Shown piece after piece: positions 36,201 to 49,260 of a stretch of 64,000 bases of DNA. How positions within the stretch are numbered: position 1 is the stretch's first letter; each line of letters begins with the position of its first letter. The DNA comes from Dicaeum eximium (lineage: Eukaryota; Chordata; Aves; Passeriformes; Dicaeidae), in contig VWZP01005850.1 of assembly GCA_013396995.1 (NCBI GenBank), positions 249,323-313,322 on the forward strand, given 5' to 3'. Below the pieces are notes generated by a model. The model had not been told where the DNA came from. It searched no databases and saw nothing but the letters and a program-made list of their open reading frames with translations. Both the position numbers and the translations under genes were made by a program.

Positions 36201-38600
36201 CACTGAAATTCAGTGGCACAGTCATGCCTGGCCTCTCTGAAACACTGACCTGACCCTCCCTGGCAGTCAGGGAACACCAAGGGACAGTGTTCTGTCAAAA
36301 AGTAAAGCCAAGCATCAATTAACTCAAGCAGATTTCTTCATATCTTATACCTCTGTCCTGATAAATTACATTAAATATGGCAACAAATCCCATACACAGG
36401 AACAGAGGGAAGGGCAGTAACCAACATTTAGAACAACAACCAAGAACTAAAACTCTGTTTCATGGTGCTGTTAGTCCTAGCCCAAGCTTGGGATTTGTGC
36501 CATTACAGTAGAAAAGCAGATGGATAATGCTAGCAAGAGCAGCTCCCAAAAGAATGCCACACAAACACTTTTAAATGCATTCATACAGATAAAGTGTCAA
36601 CAACTTGACTCCATGAAGAATTACCTTGAGGTTGTGAAGCTTCAAAACTCATACAAAAGAGGTGACTGGGAGCAGTGAGTGGTCTGTGCCCCAGTGCCTG
36701 AGCAGGCAGCACTGGGGCTCCCTTCACAGACAGAAGGGAAGGGCTCTGTGCAGATCAAGGGAAGCTTGATCAGGATGCTCCAGGGGAAGGGTCCACCCTG
36801 CTTACACCTCCCTACTGAGTTTGGAGTGCAGCCATAAGCAGGCAGTAGTGGGAAGAGTCCTGGCTGGGCTCTGCTTATGCCTCTGCCTTGCTGAAAGGTG
36901 GTGCTAAGCAACTCTAAAAGGAACTTGTACACAGTTCCAGAGCTCTCCATGTCGCCAGAAAGCCTCTGTGGCCTCACAGAAAAGAGCACTCTGTGCCCAG
37001 AGGGAGAGACAAGCCATGGCTCAAGAACCAGTGGCCACCCTGCCAGTGCAACTGCATCCTGCTCAGAGGTAAATGGGCATAACTGGACAGCAGCTGCCTG
37101 CATGGTGGGATTTTCACAATCAAGCCTAGGTGACACTGGAGAACAAACCAGCGGGGCTGCACTGGGACAGCCTTCATCTTCACCACCAACAGAGATGGCA
37201 CAGAGGGGAAAACAGAGAAAAGGTTTTGTGGTGTTTGTCAAACTGGTGGGAGGATGAAGTTCGAATTAGATGATCTACTGGAGGTCTCAGAAAAGATATG
37301 TTACCTGCAGTCCAGAGGTGAGTTAAGACTAATGTCACCTAGTACAGGTCATGCAGTACCACACATCTGTGCTCTGCTCCTCTCTCAAAGGATGGACCTG
37401 CCTCACACATTCCAAGTGCCAGGAATTAGTGAACACAAGTTGCTGTTAAACAATCAAACAAATAAAAAGCTCAAACAAAAACCTCATACACATACCACCA
37501 TTAAAAACAAAAATTAAAGGAATATACTCCCACCCTCTCAACTAGAAAATTATTCTCACAGAATAAATTTCTAGAATAGCTGCCTCAGAGGAGCTGGACA
37601 CTACAGCCCCAAATTTAGCACAGCCTCTTAACAGAGCGCTCCCAAACTCACAGAGGTTTATGTCTCAGCTGGAATAAACCCCAGCAGCTCCCCAGTGGCG
37701 AGGAGCTCCAGACGTGTGTCTGGGTCACAAGCCTGAACAATGACCCAGGACTGAAGGAAAATGGGCTAGAGGCATTTTCCCAAAATGTTGGTTATCTGTT
37801 TTCACTTGACTTACAGTCTACAGCTTTTAGGGGTAAGGCTGGGACAGGAATCCATGATGATTACAGACAGCTTGGAAAGCCAAGAGCATCCATATTTTAT
37901 TAAAAGCACATTATATCGACAAAGGGAACAATTTTTCCCATATTTGAATTCTCTTTTTCAAGTGTGCTTTTTCCACATCCACCCATTTCATTTGTCTCTG
38001 TAGCATTTACATTTAAAATAATTCACCAAAACAACAGTAGGAGGCTGATTTACACTCACAGAGCAAATTAATTCAGAGCTAACAACATCATCCCCTCTGC
38101 CTCACTGAGCAGAGATTGCTGTGGTTGTGTGCAGCCCACAGGAAAGCGCAGTGCAGCTGCTGGAGGAAGCACTTCAAGAGATTTAAGATGATAAACAAGT
38201 GAAAGGCATGCACAGGGCTGGGAGCCACCCCCAGACTACATGGCCCAGGTTAGAAGAGCCCCTCTACCCTCCTCTTCACCCAATTTGGGATTTCTAAACC
38301 CTTGTCTCCTTGGAAATAGTGCTGCAGCTCCATCCTCAATGTCCTGTTCTCAATTATGTGCTTCATTTATCAGATGCTTGGTACACAGAGGTCCCTCTGC
38401 AGCTGCCACAGTGAAATCCATCAGAGTGATGTCATCCCACTCCTGCCCCTGCAGTGCAATTCTCCAGCTCTTACCGTGCTGATGGACCCTCTCTCATCAT
38501 TCTGCTTATGGTTGTGGGCCAGTTTAACAGCAAGAGGGAAGTCAGGCAGGGAATTAGCAGCAAGACAACAATGACCAGTTAGGGTGAGCTTCATGAGGAG

Positions 38601-38630
38601 AAAAAACCAAACCAAACCAAACCATCAAAA
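38601..38630. repeat. AACCA pentamer repeat
   Basis: About four to five AACCA units follow an A run. It is a short microsatellite in non-coding DNA. Confidence 0.85.
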
Positions 38631-41600
38631 CCAAACAGAAAATCACCAGGAACATGGTCCTTCAAAACCAAGCCTAGAGAGCTGAGGTCATTAGGATGAC
38701 ATTTCTGAGTAAGTAACTAAACCACGTTAAGCCAATCTTTGAAGGAGAAATCACAGACTGGGAAAGAAAGAAAATATTTAAGTGGAGAAAGCAAGATTCA
38801 TCCCCCTCCATTTTAAAGAAAAACTAAGAAGGGAAAGGATTCAACATAACAAAATTGAATTAACATTTTGGTATAGTGCCACAAACAGAATTTCTTTTGT
38901 GAATGAAGTCAGTTCCTAATTAGCTGAGGTAAAGAGCAAATCTGTGCTTGAAAACAAAAAGGACAGCTCTTTTCTGGAAAACCAAGCACAGATCCTCTGT
39001 GGGTCTGCTGGGCACATCACCCAGGGTACCATTCATCAGCAATAATGCACTGAGCCACCCACTCAGGTTTCAAGAGTTTTAAAATCCCAATTAGAATCTA
39101 AATGACTTGCAGGGAGGCTTAAGGGAGTTCTCAACTCTCTCGGGCAGCAGAGATAATTATGGAGAAGAGAGACGTGGATTATGAATGGCTCTGCAGCTCT
39201 GACTCCCACGTCACCACTTGCTATGCACTTGCAGCTTGGCCCACTTTGCCCTGGCACACCCAGGGCACAGAGCTGCCCCCAGCCCCCTCCTGGCTCGTTG
39301 GGTGATGGCACCACTGGGAGAGGGGGAGTGATTTAACTAGTTTTGAAGAAGAGTGGACATAGTGGGAAAAACAGATAGGAAATCACATAAATATACTTTC
39401 TTCATCCAAAGCCTGATCCTTTGTTGAAAAGTCCTCTGTTGTACTGCACACAAACTATTAATTCACTGGCCTTGTTCCCATCACAGCTACTGACTTGGAA
39501 AAAAGCAGGCACGTCCTCCTCCTCCATGTATTTGTTGTTTATTTGCTCAGGTCTGATTACTCATCCACAGTGGCTGTTTGCTCTCGTTTTGCAGATGAAC
39601 GTCTCTGGAAATGCTATTTGTTTTATGTCTGGACAGCCCTGAACACAACAGGGGCCATTTGAGCTCAGTCCTTTAAGCCCAATCACAATCTAAGCATGAA
39701 GTCATTGGCAGCAATCAAAGCTAGCAGACAAATCCTTTCCAGTATCCAGGCACGTTCTTTGCCATATCCATGGTAGGGTGTGCAGGTTGGAATACCTGGC
39801 ACGACATTTACTGCCCCAAAAAGGAGCTTTATTCATTGAAGTGGCTGCAGTTTAAAGGAGTTTGGATGTGTTTGCGCATCGAGGTGAAACAAGCTGCCAT
39901 CATTTTTTGAACATTTCCTCTGTGAAAGACTAAAATGATTGCTTTTCTTGTTTCTAACAGGTAACAAGCACTGACACTCCAAACTCACGTGGAATTCTCA
40001 CCTGCCCATTTTGCTCTGCTGCTTAGCCCTGTGCCTGCTGCATTTGAGTAAAAATCAAACTGCTCTCCCTTGATGCAAAAACCACCAGCAGCACCAAAGC
40101 TGGCCCTTCATCAGAGCAGTGCAGCCCAAAATCCTGCCAGGCTGCTGGCTGGGGAGCAGCACGTGTGACACTGCCTGCTGGAGCGTGAGCAGAGCCACTT
40201 CAGATCAGCAGTGGCCTCAGTGGGCCATCAGCTCACCTGCAAAGTTGAACATGCTACGTCCCTGTATCCATATCCACCCATTCTTATCTAGAAGTGTAAC
40301 AAAAACTGAGGAAATTCAAGCAAATGGGCCAGGAAACCTGAACAATAGTTATTTACAGTGGGCAACACCTATTTCAGCAAACATAGGAGGTAAAAGCAGC
40401 ATCAAAGAGTGTTAGTACAGCTGACAAGCCTGACAAAAACTGACTGGAAGAGATTTTGACAATAAGATTCCAGGAATTTATTTGTTTTTATCTGTTTATT
40501 TTTAGAAGACCATCAGTTCCAGATTTTCAAAACCTTATAGGCACATCCCACAAGTTGGAAGATCATCAACCTGGCAAAAAGAGACACACTGTTTATTTAA
40601 AATATTATTCCCACAGATTCCCCTATACCATCTCAACACTTGCCACTACTTCAGTGCATGGTTACATGTGGCATCATTCCTAGAATCACCTTTGGGCTTT
40701 TCTCACCTTTTGTTTGCACAAATATATGAAACTTCCCTGTGGGACCATGCAAACAAAGGAGCCACACTTACCTTACTGCTACTGAGTCTTATTGCTCTGC
40801 CTTCACTTCAGTGTTCATCTGAACCCTGGTGCATACTCAAGCATTCCCAAAATCTGTGTTTTAATCCTTTTTTTTTTCTTCCAGAATGCAAATGAAAGAC
40901 CCTTAAACAATTCAGACAGAACCAATATTTCTAGTCATCACCAGCCCTCAAACAGAGACCTTCAATAGAAAATGCTCCCCTATTATCTCAGGAATTGCTG
41001 TTCCTCCTGCCTCTGCAGCTACTTTCCAAAGACTTAATTGGTGATTTCTTCATGCAATTGCTGTTATGTCCCAAATCTCACACTGTCCTTGCCTATTTTA
41101 ATTCTATTGATTTAGTGATGATTTGCTTCACCTCTAAAACACCTTCCTCAGAGCACTCACAGGAGTGTGGTAGGAACCCAGCTACCCTGGGCTCTCACAG
41201 AGCCTCCTTTCTTGTTCCTGTTACCTTGTTAAACAAAGGAAAGAACACAAACCTGCTGTAGAAAATTCTGGTTGACTTATATTTCCAAAGATTCTGCTTT
41301 TTTATTCTGTCTCTACATTCAAGCACACCCTCAAAAGATCAGGAGTTTGGAAGCTAAGTCTTTGCTAAAGATTTTGTTGCCAAAAAGCAAAAAATTTTCT
41401 TCAGTCTGGAGTCACAGTCTAGAAACAAGAAAATTCCACTACACATGAAGGTTTAGCTACTGGCCTGAAAAAACACACTGTAATGAATGGCTCAGATAAT
41501 TTCTAGGAAGAATTGCCACTAGGATGTAAAACAATTCATATCACAATAGTCTCTAAAATGTTCCACTTGGTCATGCCAACTTTGCATAGAAACAAAACAG

Positions 41601-44600
41601 ATAGAGGTCTTTCTTACAGTGGCATCATCCACATTATAACTTGAACAATTAAAAATGAAGAATTGTTTTCATAATAATTTAAAGCTTTGGCAACGTGGCC
41701 TCTTTGGTTCAGGCAAAACTAAAGCAGAGCCTGGAGGAGGCCTGCAAGGCCCAGGCTGGGCTGATGAGTGACAGGCTCTGGGCATGGGCTGTGTGCAGCA
41801 CAGTCAGCACAAAGAGCCTGTGCTGGCACTTGTGAAAGGCAGGCTGTTTATCCAAGAGTCTGAGCAGGGCTTTAAGAGGCTAACTTCGAACACTTCAATT
41901 TGAAAAATGTGACCTTTGGTTTTTCCCAGAATTCTGCATAAATGCCATAAATTTAGTCTTTATCTCAGTGAAGCTATCCAGGCTGACAAGTGGCTTATAT
42001 CTATGACCTTGGACCACAGAAGTAATTAAAAATGAATGCCATGAGAAGACTTTCAATTGCTCTTGTGCATTATCAAGTATAAGTCTCAAGGGGCAGCAAG
42101 ACTGTTTTGTTGACATTATTTTGCATGACCAGTCTTCATGTAGCACACAACACATCTGGTTTCATGCTGGGGATACAATATTTTCATTAAAAATACTGTC
42201 AAAACTGCTTTACCTATAGGAAATCCCCCTGTCCCAGTTTATGTTTTAATCTGAGTTCTAAGAAAATCCCTGAGATCAAGCTACCAAATATTTCTGAGGG
42301 GAAAACAGAAAATCAAGGATTAATATTATTTAACTACAACTGCCACAATAGCTAAGGGATCAGACTTTTTGCAGCATACATTTGAATCACACGATGCTAC
42401 ACAAAGGAGTCAAAGCCAGGCTCTGAATTAGTCAGGGGAATTCTTTGGTGTTATTTAGAACAGATTTGGGAGATCAGCTCTGAGCAAGCTACAGGACAGA
42501 TGCTGAACATGGCCAAATATAATCCAGTTTTTATATTTGAGTAGAAAAAGACACAAGAGCATTGCCACTGGAAGATGGGTGCAGAATAGCAGGGCACCAC
42601 ATCAGCTCAGGGAGCTGATGGACAGAGACAAGGTGGAAATTTAAACCCACTCAGACATGGCATATTTACACTTTCGTCAGCACAAACTTTGCTGCCAGAG
42701 CACAGGACTGAGTGGTTTTAATCATCAATACCTGTGCTGAAGAGCAGGTGTACAAACCAGGGAAAGAAGGTTGAAGCCCAGGGGTGCCCTGGATGAGTCT
42801 CCTGCTCTCAGGGCTTGGCTGGGGGTGCCCTTGACACCAGATCCAGCTGCACTCCACACCAGTCAGCCCCCAACACCTCTCCTCCCCAGGAACTCCAGAC
42901 TTCCCTGCCAGCGATACAAGTGAAAGAATCTGCACCAAAATAACTTCAAACTGCACATGGACACTGATATTCTTATTCAATACATTGAAGAACTCAAGGA
43001 CAGGCCTTACAGCCTTATGCATTTGATATTGTTCTTAGAAGCTGCCCACTGTGAAGCACTTGTTCCCTGGGAGTCTGGGGATGCAGATATGATAGATTAC
43101 TGCAAATCAGATTTAAATAATTATCCTCAAGATACTGAACCTAGTGATTGATGCATCTCAATAAACTTTCTAATATCATAGGAACTAAAGGAGGCTTTAC
43201 TTTCAATGAAATTAAGTTTCCTAGGAAACTGCTGTGAGAAGGTGCCTCATTTCAGAGTTCTTCCATAACATTCAGCTCCATGTCTGAATTGTGGCTGGAT
43301 GCGTCAGATGCAATCTCACCCTACAGCAAGAAAACTCTTCCAAGGAAAACATTATTCCAATGGAAATACATTAAGTATTCCATTCAAAGTCATTATTAAT
43401 AGCCCCTTTAAAAGGAAAAAAACATTCTGTCAAGGTCATATTGGCCAGGGTGCCTTTCATAGTTAAATTCATCACTTAGGATGTTTACTGTGGGCTTTGA
43501 GAAGGAAATCAGAACAGCAGAATTGGTCAGATCAGCATTTCAGCAAATCCTGAGCCTGGGATGCTAAGCATGCATTTGGAACTGTGAATTCCAAATGACA
43601 CATTACCACTTCCAGATCATTGCATGCAACACAGAATATTTTGGAAGCTTTGGAAACTAATTTAGAAGTTGAACCCATCCCCAGCTGGAGATGGTAAAAA
43701 GGAAGTTCAGTCAAAGGCAGCTGTGTCTAAGGCACTGGGCAGAAAGGGACATTCTCCTCGAGACATGGCTGCAGCAGTCAAAGTCATCCTTGCAAATCTG
43801 ACACCAGTGTGGAACTTGCTTGCAAAATACACCCAGGCTAAAATGAGGACATTCCTTCAGAGCAAGTCTGTGTGCTCTAATGCACTGCCCTGGTGAACAA
43901 TCCTGCAATTCTTTATCAATTGTTTGGATTTATGAAAAAAGCACAATAATTCTTTCACTCAAGGGCAGGTGTGTCAAAAGTGATCTTTCCTATGTTTAGC
44001 CAAATTTTAAAACACTGAATTCCACAGTGCCACTGCTATTGGATGCTATCTGTGCATTTTAAACTGGCTGAGCACATGGCCTGGATCAAATGTAAACACA
44101 AAATCTGTCAGTTTAGATCATATTTCTGTAAGACCAAGCTCCTGGCTAATTTTCATATTCATCATGAATTGTTCTGTGCAGAAACATCTTCCTTTAAGTT
44201 AAGGTATAGCTGTCTCTGTCTCATAAATTTAAATAATTATTTTTATGTTCAGCTTTGGTGGTATTCCCCTGCACCAAAAGCCCAACTTGATCATTTCTGA
44301 GTGACAGCCTATATAATGCAGGATTATTACATCAAAGGACAACACTGAAGTATCAATAAAGGAAAGAGGCCCTCAGGAGACTACTGTCAAAAGATATAAA
44401 TTTCTTCTCATGATATGAGAAAAAACCTACCCCAACCTCTAAAACAAATTCCCAGATGATGTCCATCCATCCTGGAAAGCCATCCATCTTTGCTGTGACA
44501 GTGACCAGTGCTCTCAGCACCAAAAACATTGTTTTACTTGACAAGTAAGGGGTGTGTAGAGTGAGCTGGAGAGCCTGACAGGAGGGAAACAGCAGCAGGG

Positions 44601-47600
44601 CAAGGCTCAGCCTGCAGGGTGCTGCTGTGCACACCAGGCCAGGGCTGCACTGCCTCGCCTCAACAGCCACGGATTCTTCCCCAAAAGCAGCTATGGGAGA
44701 TACTGGTCTGCTGCTCCTCAGCTTCTGTCAAATTCAGTATTCAGGGACATGTGAGAACAGTGGAGCTTTAAAAGAGACTTATTCTAGTGATTAAAATCAG
44801 TGAGTGAGGCACGTAGCATGTAGTGGGGACCATGGATGCTCAATATGCTGTAAAATTCATGAAAAAATTGAGGCTGCTTTCTTAGTCCACAAGGCCATTT
44901 GGATGCAGCAATGCCAGCTATTCCACAATTCCACACACATGCCAGTGGTGTTTGGCATGCTGCATTCTGAGTGTGTGGCTGAACTGCAGCTCTCCTGTCA
45001 GCCTGGCTTAGGGGGGATGCCGCAGTGCAGCCTTTGTGATCGCTGGGAGCGCGCAGTGATGAACAGACCTGTTCCTCACTGTGCCTGGAGAGAGCCAGCA
45101 CTGCCACCAACTGCAGTCCTGCACTGACCATGGCAGACAGTGCAGAGGACACTCACACTTCAGCCATTCAGGTGTGACCCTTTTACTCACAAACCAGCCC
45201 AAAGTAAACTCAGGAATCTTCACAAATTAGCTTTTTGCTTGTATCAACAAACTGCGTTGACCACCTCTTCTCCCCTCTTTTCTTCTGAATAAAACCAAAA
45301 GATGGGTAATAGGGAGCTGTATCACCCTGTAGCAACTTCCTCACCCTCAGCAGTGTCAGCAGTGTAGAGCTCTAAATGCCACCCCATTAGAGAGCAGGCC
45401 CTCCAAGGAGCCCATCATGCAGCTGACAGAGCCATTACACATACAGATGAGGGATATAAATCTCTTCACAATCCTGTTTCCTCAAACCTTGATTAATTAC
45501 TCTTCTGTCTGCCTTCTTTCCTTTCAAACACAAATGCAAAGGCCAGTCTCCAAAAGTGGGACATTCTTCCCCTCAAGTCCGTGTCTGAACTCAGCAGGTG
45601 CAGCTCCACTGAGGGCAGGAAACTGCCATTTCTACCCCATGTTCCTGGCGTCTGCTTATCTTTCCTGCTAGAAACTAGCAAATGTCATCAAAGTGTATCA
45701 GAAGTTAAACAATTCCCTTGACTCCAGTATCCCTCTCCTGTAAATACAGTCTGAGCTTGTTTGAACTGGAAATTGTCCTTCTTGAGAGTAATTGCTCTGT
45801 ACACAGCACTGCCTCCAGTCGATACCAAGGCACATTTTCTGAGCTGTATGAGATGTCATTACTAACCTCAGAGTAACCTTAAAGGTTTGGGTTCATTCTT
45901 TTCACCACACTGCACAGATCCTTCTTTGCATAATATCAAAAATGTCAACAGCAAAACAATCAGAACAGGCACAATGGCGCTTGCCTGGTTTCAGTGCAGA
46001 AATAGCATTTCCAGTCTGATAAAGGCTAGAGAGCTCCCTCTGAGCTGAGAGAAAAATGCACATATCCCTTTTAAGGGGGAACAGATTGATCCTAGATGGG
46101 AGGAACAAAAAGAACAGATGAACTAAACAAGGTAGTAGCAGAGAGATGATAAAAAGTATAAATAATACCTCCATTCTAATTAGTACTCCCAGTCTAAACC
46201 AACAAAATAGCATTTTTTGATGTTGGCCCTCCTCAATGCTGTAGGCAAAACAGACGAAGTTTTCACTTGTAACCATCATTTCTGCTCATGTTCTGACATG
46301 GTTGGGTTCACCACAGGTTTGAGTTGTCACTTTGGAGAGGGCTTGGGCACTGACAGCTGGAATGGTTGGCACTCAGATACTATGGTCGTGGATCATCACA
46401 GCTCCAATGACTCCACCACTAAATCTACAGCTTCCCATTTCAGCCAGCTCCAGTCTAATCCAGCCTTTGGGGAGGCAGAGGAGCACTGGTGAAGATGTTA
46501 CACCTCTGAGCAATGGGATCTGCGACTCATAAAAGAGGCTGGGGCTGATGAAGAAATCAGTAGGTTTCATAGTTCCAAATGATGACAGCTGAAGAGCTGA
46601 TCTGGAAATCATGAGGAGGAGGCTTCTACACTCCTGCTGACAACACTGCAGCATCACTGTGTACAGAACACATTGGATTCCTGTGGCCTTGGCTATTGCC
46701 AGAACCACTGAAGTCTGTCAAACCCAAGGGAGAGCTGAGTTTGGTCTGTGTGAAGACAGCTTCTGGACTTGACAAGTACTTTCCTCTCCCTTTTGGGGAA
46801 TGGAAATAGTGTGAACTCCATTTCACCAGAATTGATGCTACTTCCTCAATTAAGCATCCACCTCGTTCCTTAGAATAATCTCAGATCTCCCTTTGGGAGA
46901 CAGATGCAGGAAAAGGAGAAATTTGCACCTAATTCAGTCTCCTGACTGTATTTTGCTAGGCACAAAAATCAGTATCTTCACCATGCTCACGGGAATGGTT
47001 ACATGGAAATAGGAGTCTTAGGCAAAAAAAATTCCAGATAATTCCAGATATTTCCACAGTCAAAAAGACAACAAACCCCAAAAGTATACAGTGTGCAAAG
47101 AGAGTCCAGAGCAGACACTATCCCTAAGGTACCATAAAGGTGAGATCACACCAGGAGTCAGCAGCAAGAGAAGAAAGCCTGCTCAGTGAGCTCAGCTGAG
47201 CACCTCATCTTCCAGTAGAACATGAGCAGCAAGAGCTTTATGTAACATTAGTAAAGGGGAAGGAGGATGCAGGCTGCTTCATCTCACAAACAGATCTATC
47301 TTACCCAAAAAAGACCCAAAGTGAAAAGAATTTTCCCCTCAGTTATTAATTTATACTTCTGACATCAGCAAGTGAGTGTATGAGTTATTACCCATACACT
47401 CAAATAATCTCACTTTTCTGTGTGATGTGGAAAAAGCTGAGCAAGAGCAAGATGGATCAGAGGACAAGCAATGCAAACAGAGAGCCAGCAGTGCAAACAA
47501 GGTGATGCCAGCAAGACCACCTGCTCGTTTTTCTACCCTCATTCCAGGAAGGGAACACGTCCCCAGCCCCAGGGCCACCATTAGGATTGTGTAGAAGGGG

Positions 47601-48744
47601 CAGATTCCCTCTTGTTGCCACTCAATTTCATATATATTCATCTCCACTGCAGCAATAAGAGAGGATTTGGACTTTAAAAACAACATATGAAACCTCTCTC
47701 CACTGCAGCCTCTCTTCAGCAATGGATTGCATTTATCCACCAAGGAGTGACGGGCAAATTTGGGCTTGAGAGAACAATTTGTAAATTGTATTCTCATGGC
47801 CCACAAACATCCTGTACTGGGTTCTGATGAGAAAGATGTTAAAGGACTGCTTCGATTTTCTCTTGGTCCAGCATTTGATTTACATCTCCTTCGATTCCTC
47901 CCCATTTATCTCTGCTCTAAGAAGACCAAGGGTGAAGCCCTTGGAAATGCAGCTACTTAGAGCTAACAAGGACATGGAGATGGCCCCGGAGGCATCACAG
48001 CAGAATCTGGAATTCTCATTCCCAGTGGGTATACAATACCACTTTTAGTAGTTGCTGACCTGTGTTAGCAAAAGAATGGGGTCAGAAAGGCAAGAAAACA
48101 CAGATGCAGCACAGCATTGCAGAAGACAGAGTGTGAGACAAGCCCCCAAAAACTGCACGTACCATTAAGTACTGAGCCTGAATTCAGCACGTCGCTGCTG
48201 AAAGCACTCCCTGATAACGTCTGGCATCTGCATTCTGTGTCTCACAAACCAGGAACTGACCATGTCAGCAAAACAGTTAAACACCATCATATCTAAATTA
48301 TTCTTGGGTGATATTTTTCGTTCATTTTTTGGAACAGAATGGAGAGTCACCACAAATAAGTTCTCTAAGATGGGGGTACTGAGCTGCCTACAACACCAAA
48401 CTTGATCAAATACTTCCTACATGACTCACATAGTTTGAATTACCTGTGGGACCTTCCAGGCACACTTCTGAGTCTACAATAGTCACAACTCAAACATCTG
48501 CACAACATGGCACTGAAAGTAGAAAGAGGGGGCCTATGAAGTCATCCTCATTATATACAAATACACAGGAGGCTTTTAAATACATAAATTAGTAGGGAAT
48601 AAATATCTTGGAAACATAAGTGTGCTCCTAACTGTGCAGACAGGATTTAATCCAACTTTTACTAAGGAATACTGGAATGGAACCAAGTGATTTACTGTGC
48701 AGTAATGAAATAAAAAGATCGATGAAGCCAATTACTTGAATTGC

Positions 48745-49260
48745 AGGTTAAGCACAGGTGGTGGCCCAGTGTTCATCCTGATCTTGTCTACACAAGGCAA
48801 GACTGGAAGGGACCCTCACCAAATCTTCTTGCCAGTTCATCTGCTCCAAAGCTGAATCAAGAGCAGTAGTAGTTTCTGAGAAAGGTTCCCCCAGTCTCCT
48901 CCTCAAGACCTTTACTGACTGAGACTTCACAGTCTCTCCAGGTAATCTTTTTCCAGGGCTCCTCCTAGCATCCAATCAGAAACATCTTTGCCATACACTT
49001 CCCAACCCCTTCTCCCCCCTCACTATCCCCAACATATAAACAAGTATCAAATTGTCACCTTCAGGACAGCCTTTCCAGGCATTTAAAGATTCATGTCTTC
49101 CTCCATTCTCCTCTACTGCACACCCCTAAAATCATCCAAACTTCTTCTGTAGATCACGTGCCCTGGATTACTCGCATTACTTTCTTCTGGATCCTCTCCA
49201 ACTCATCCCACAGCACTCTTATTGTGGTGCCCAAAATATGCTCTGTATCTCCTTTAAACC
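48745..49260 (-). mobile_element. Old, diverged CR1 fragment, minus orientation
   Basis: The order of weak landmarks is that of a reverse-complement CR1: ACTGGAAGGGACCCTCACCA near 48803, then TCTTGCCAGTTCATCTGCTC, later CTTCTGGATCCTCTCCAACT and TTATTGTGGTGCCCAAAATA near 49220. Divergence is high, which implies an old insertion. Edges are approximate. Confidence 0.65.

Noticed and set aside
36642..37241. A 199-codon minus-strand open frame with a 119-codon frame opposite
   Set aside because: The composition is non-descript, with many Pro, Ser and Cys residues and no domain or homologue that I recognise. It is probably chance.
37240..37330. A possible short exon ending in an AGGTGAGTT donor-like site
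   Set aside because: There is no convincing acceptor, and the peptide matches nothing that I know from ARHGEF4. The sequence may be an old CR1 tail.
43669..43896. A 75-codon plus-strand frame with a protein-like Lys/Ala-rich composition
   Set aside because: I recognised no family, promoter, splice site or conserved motif. It is within chance length.
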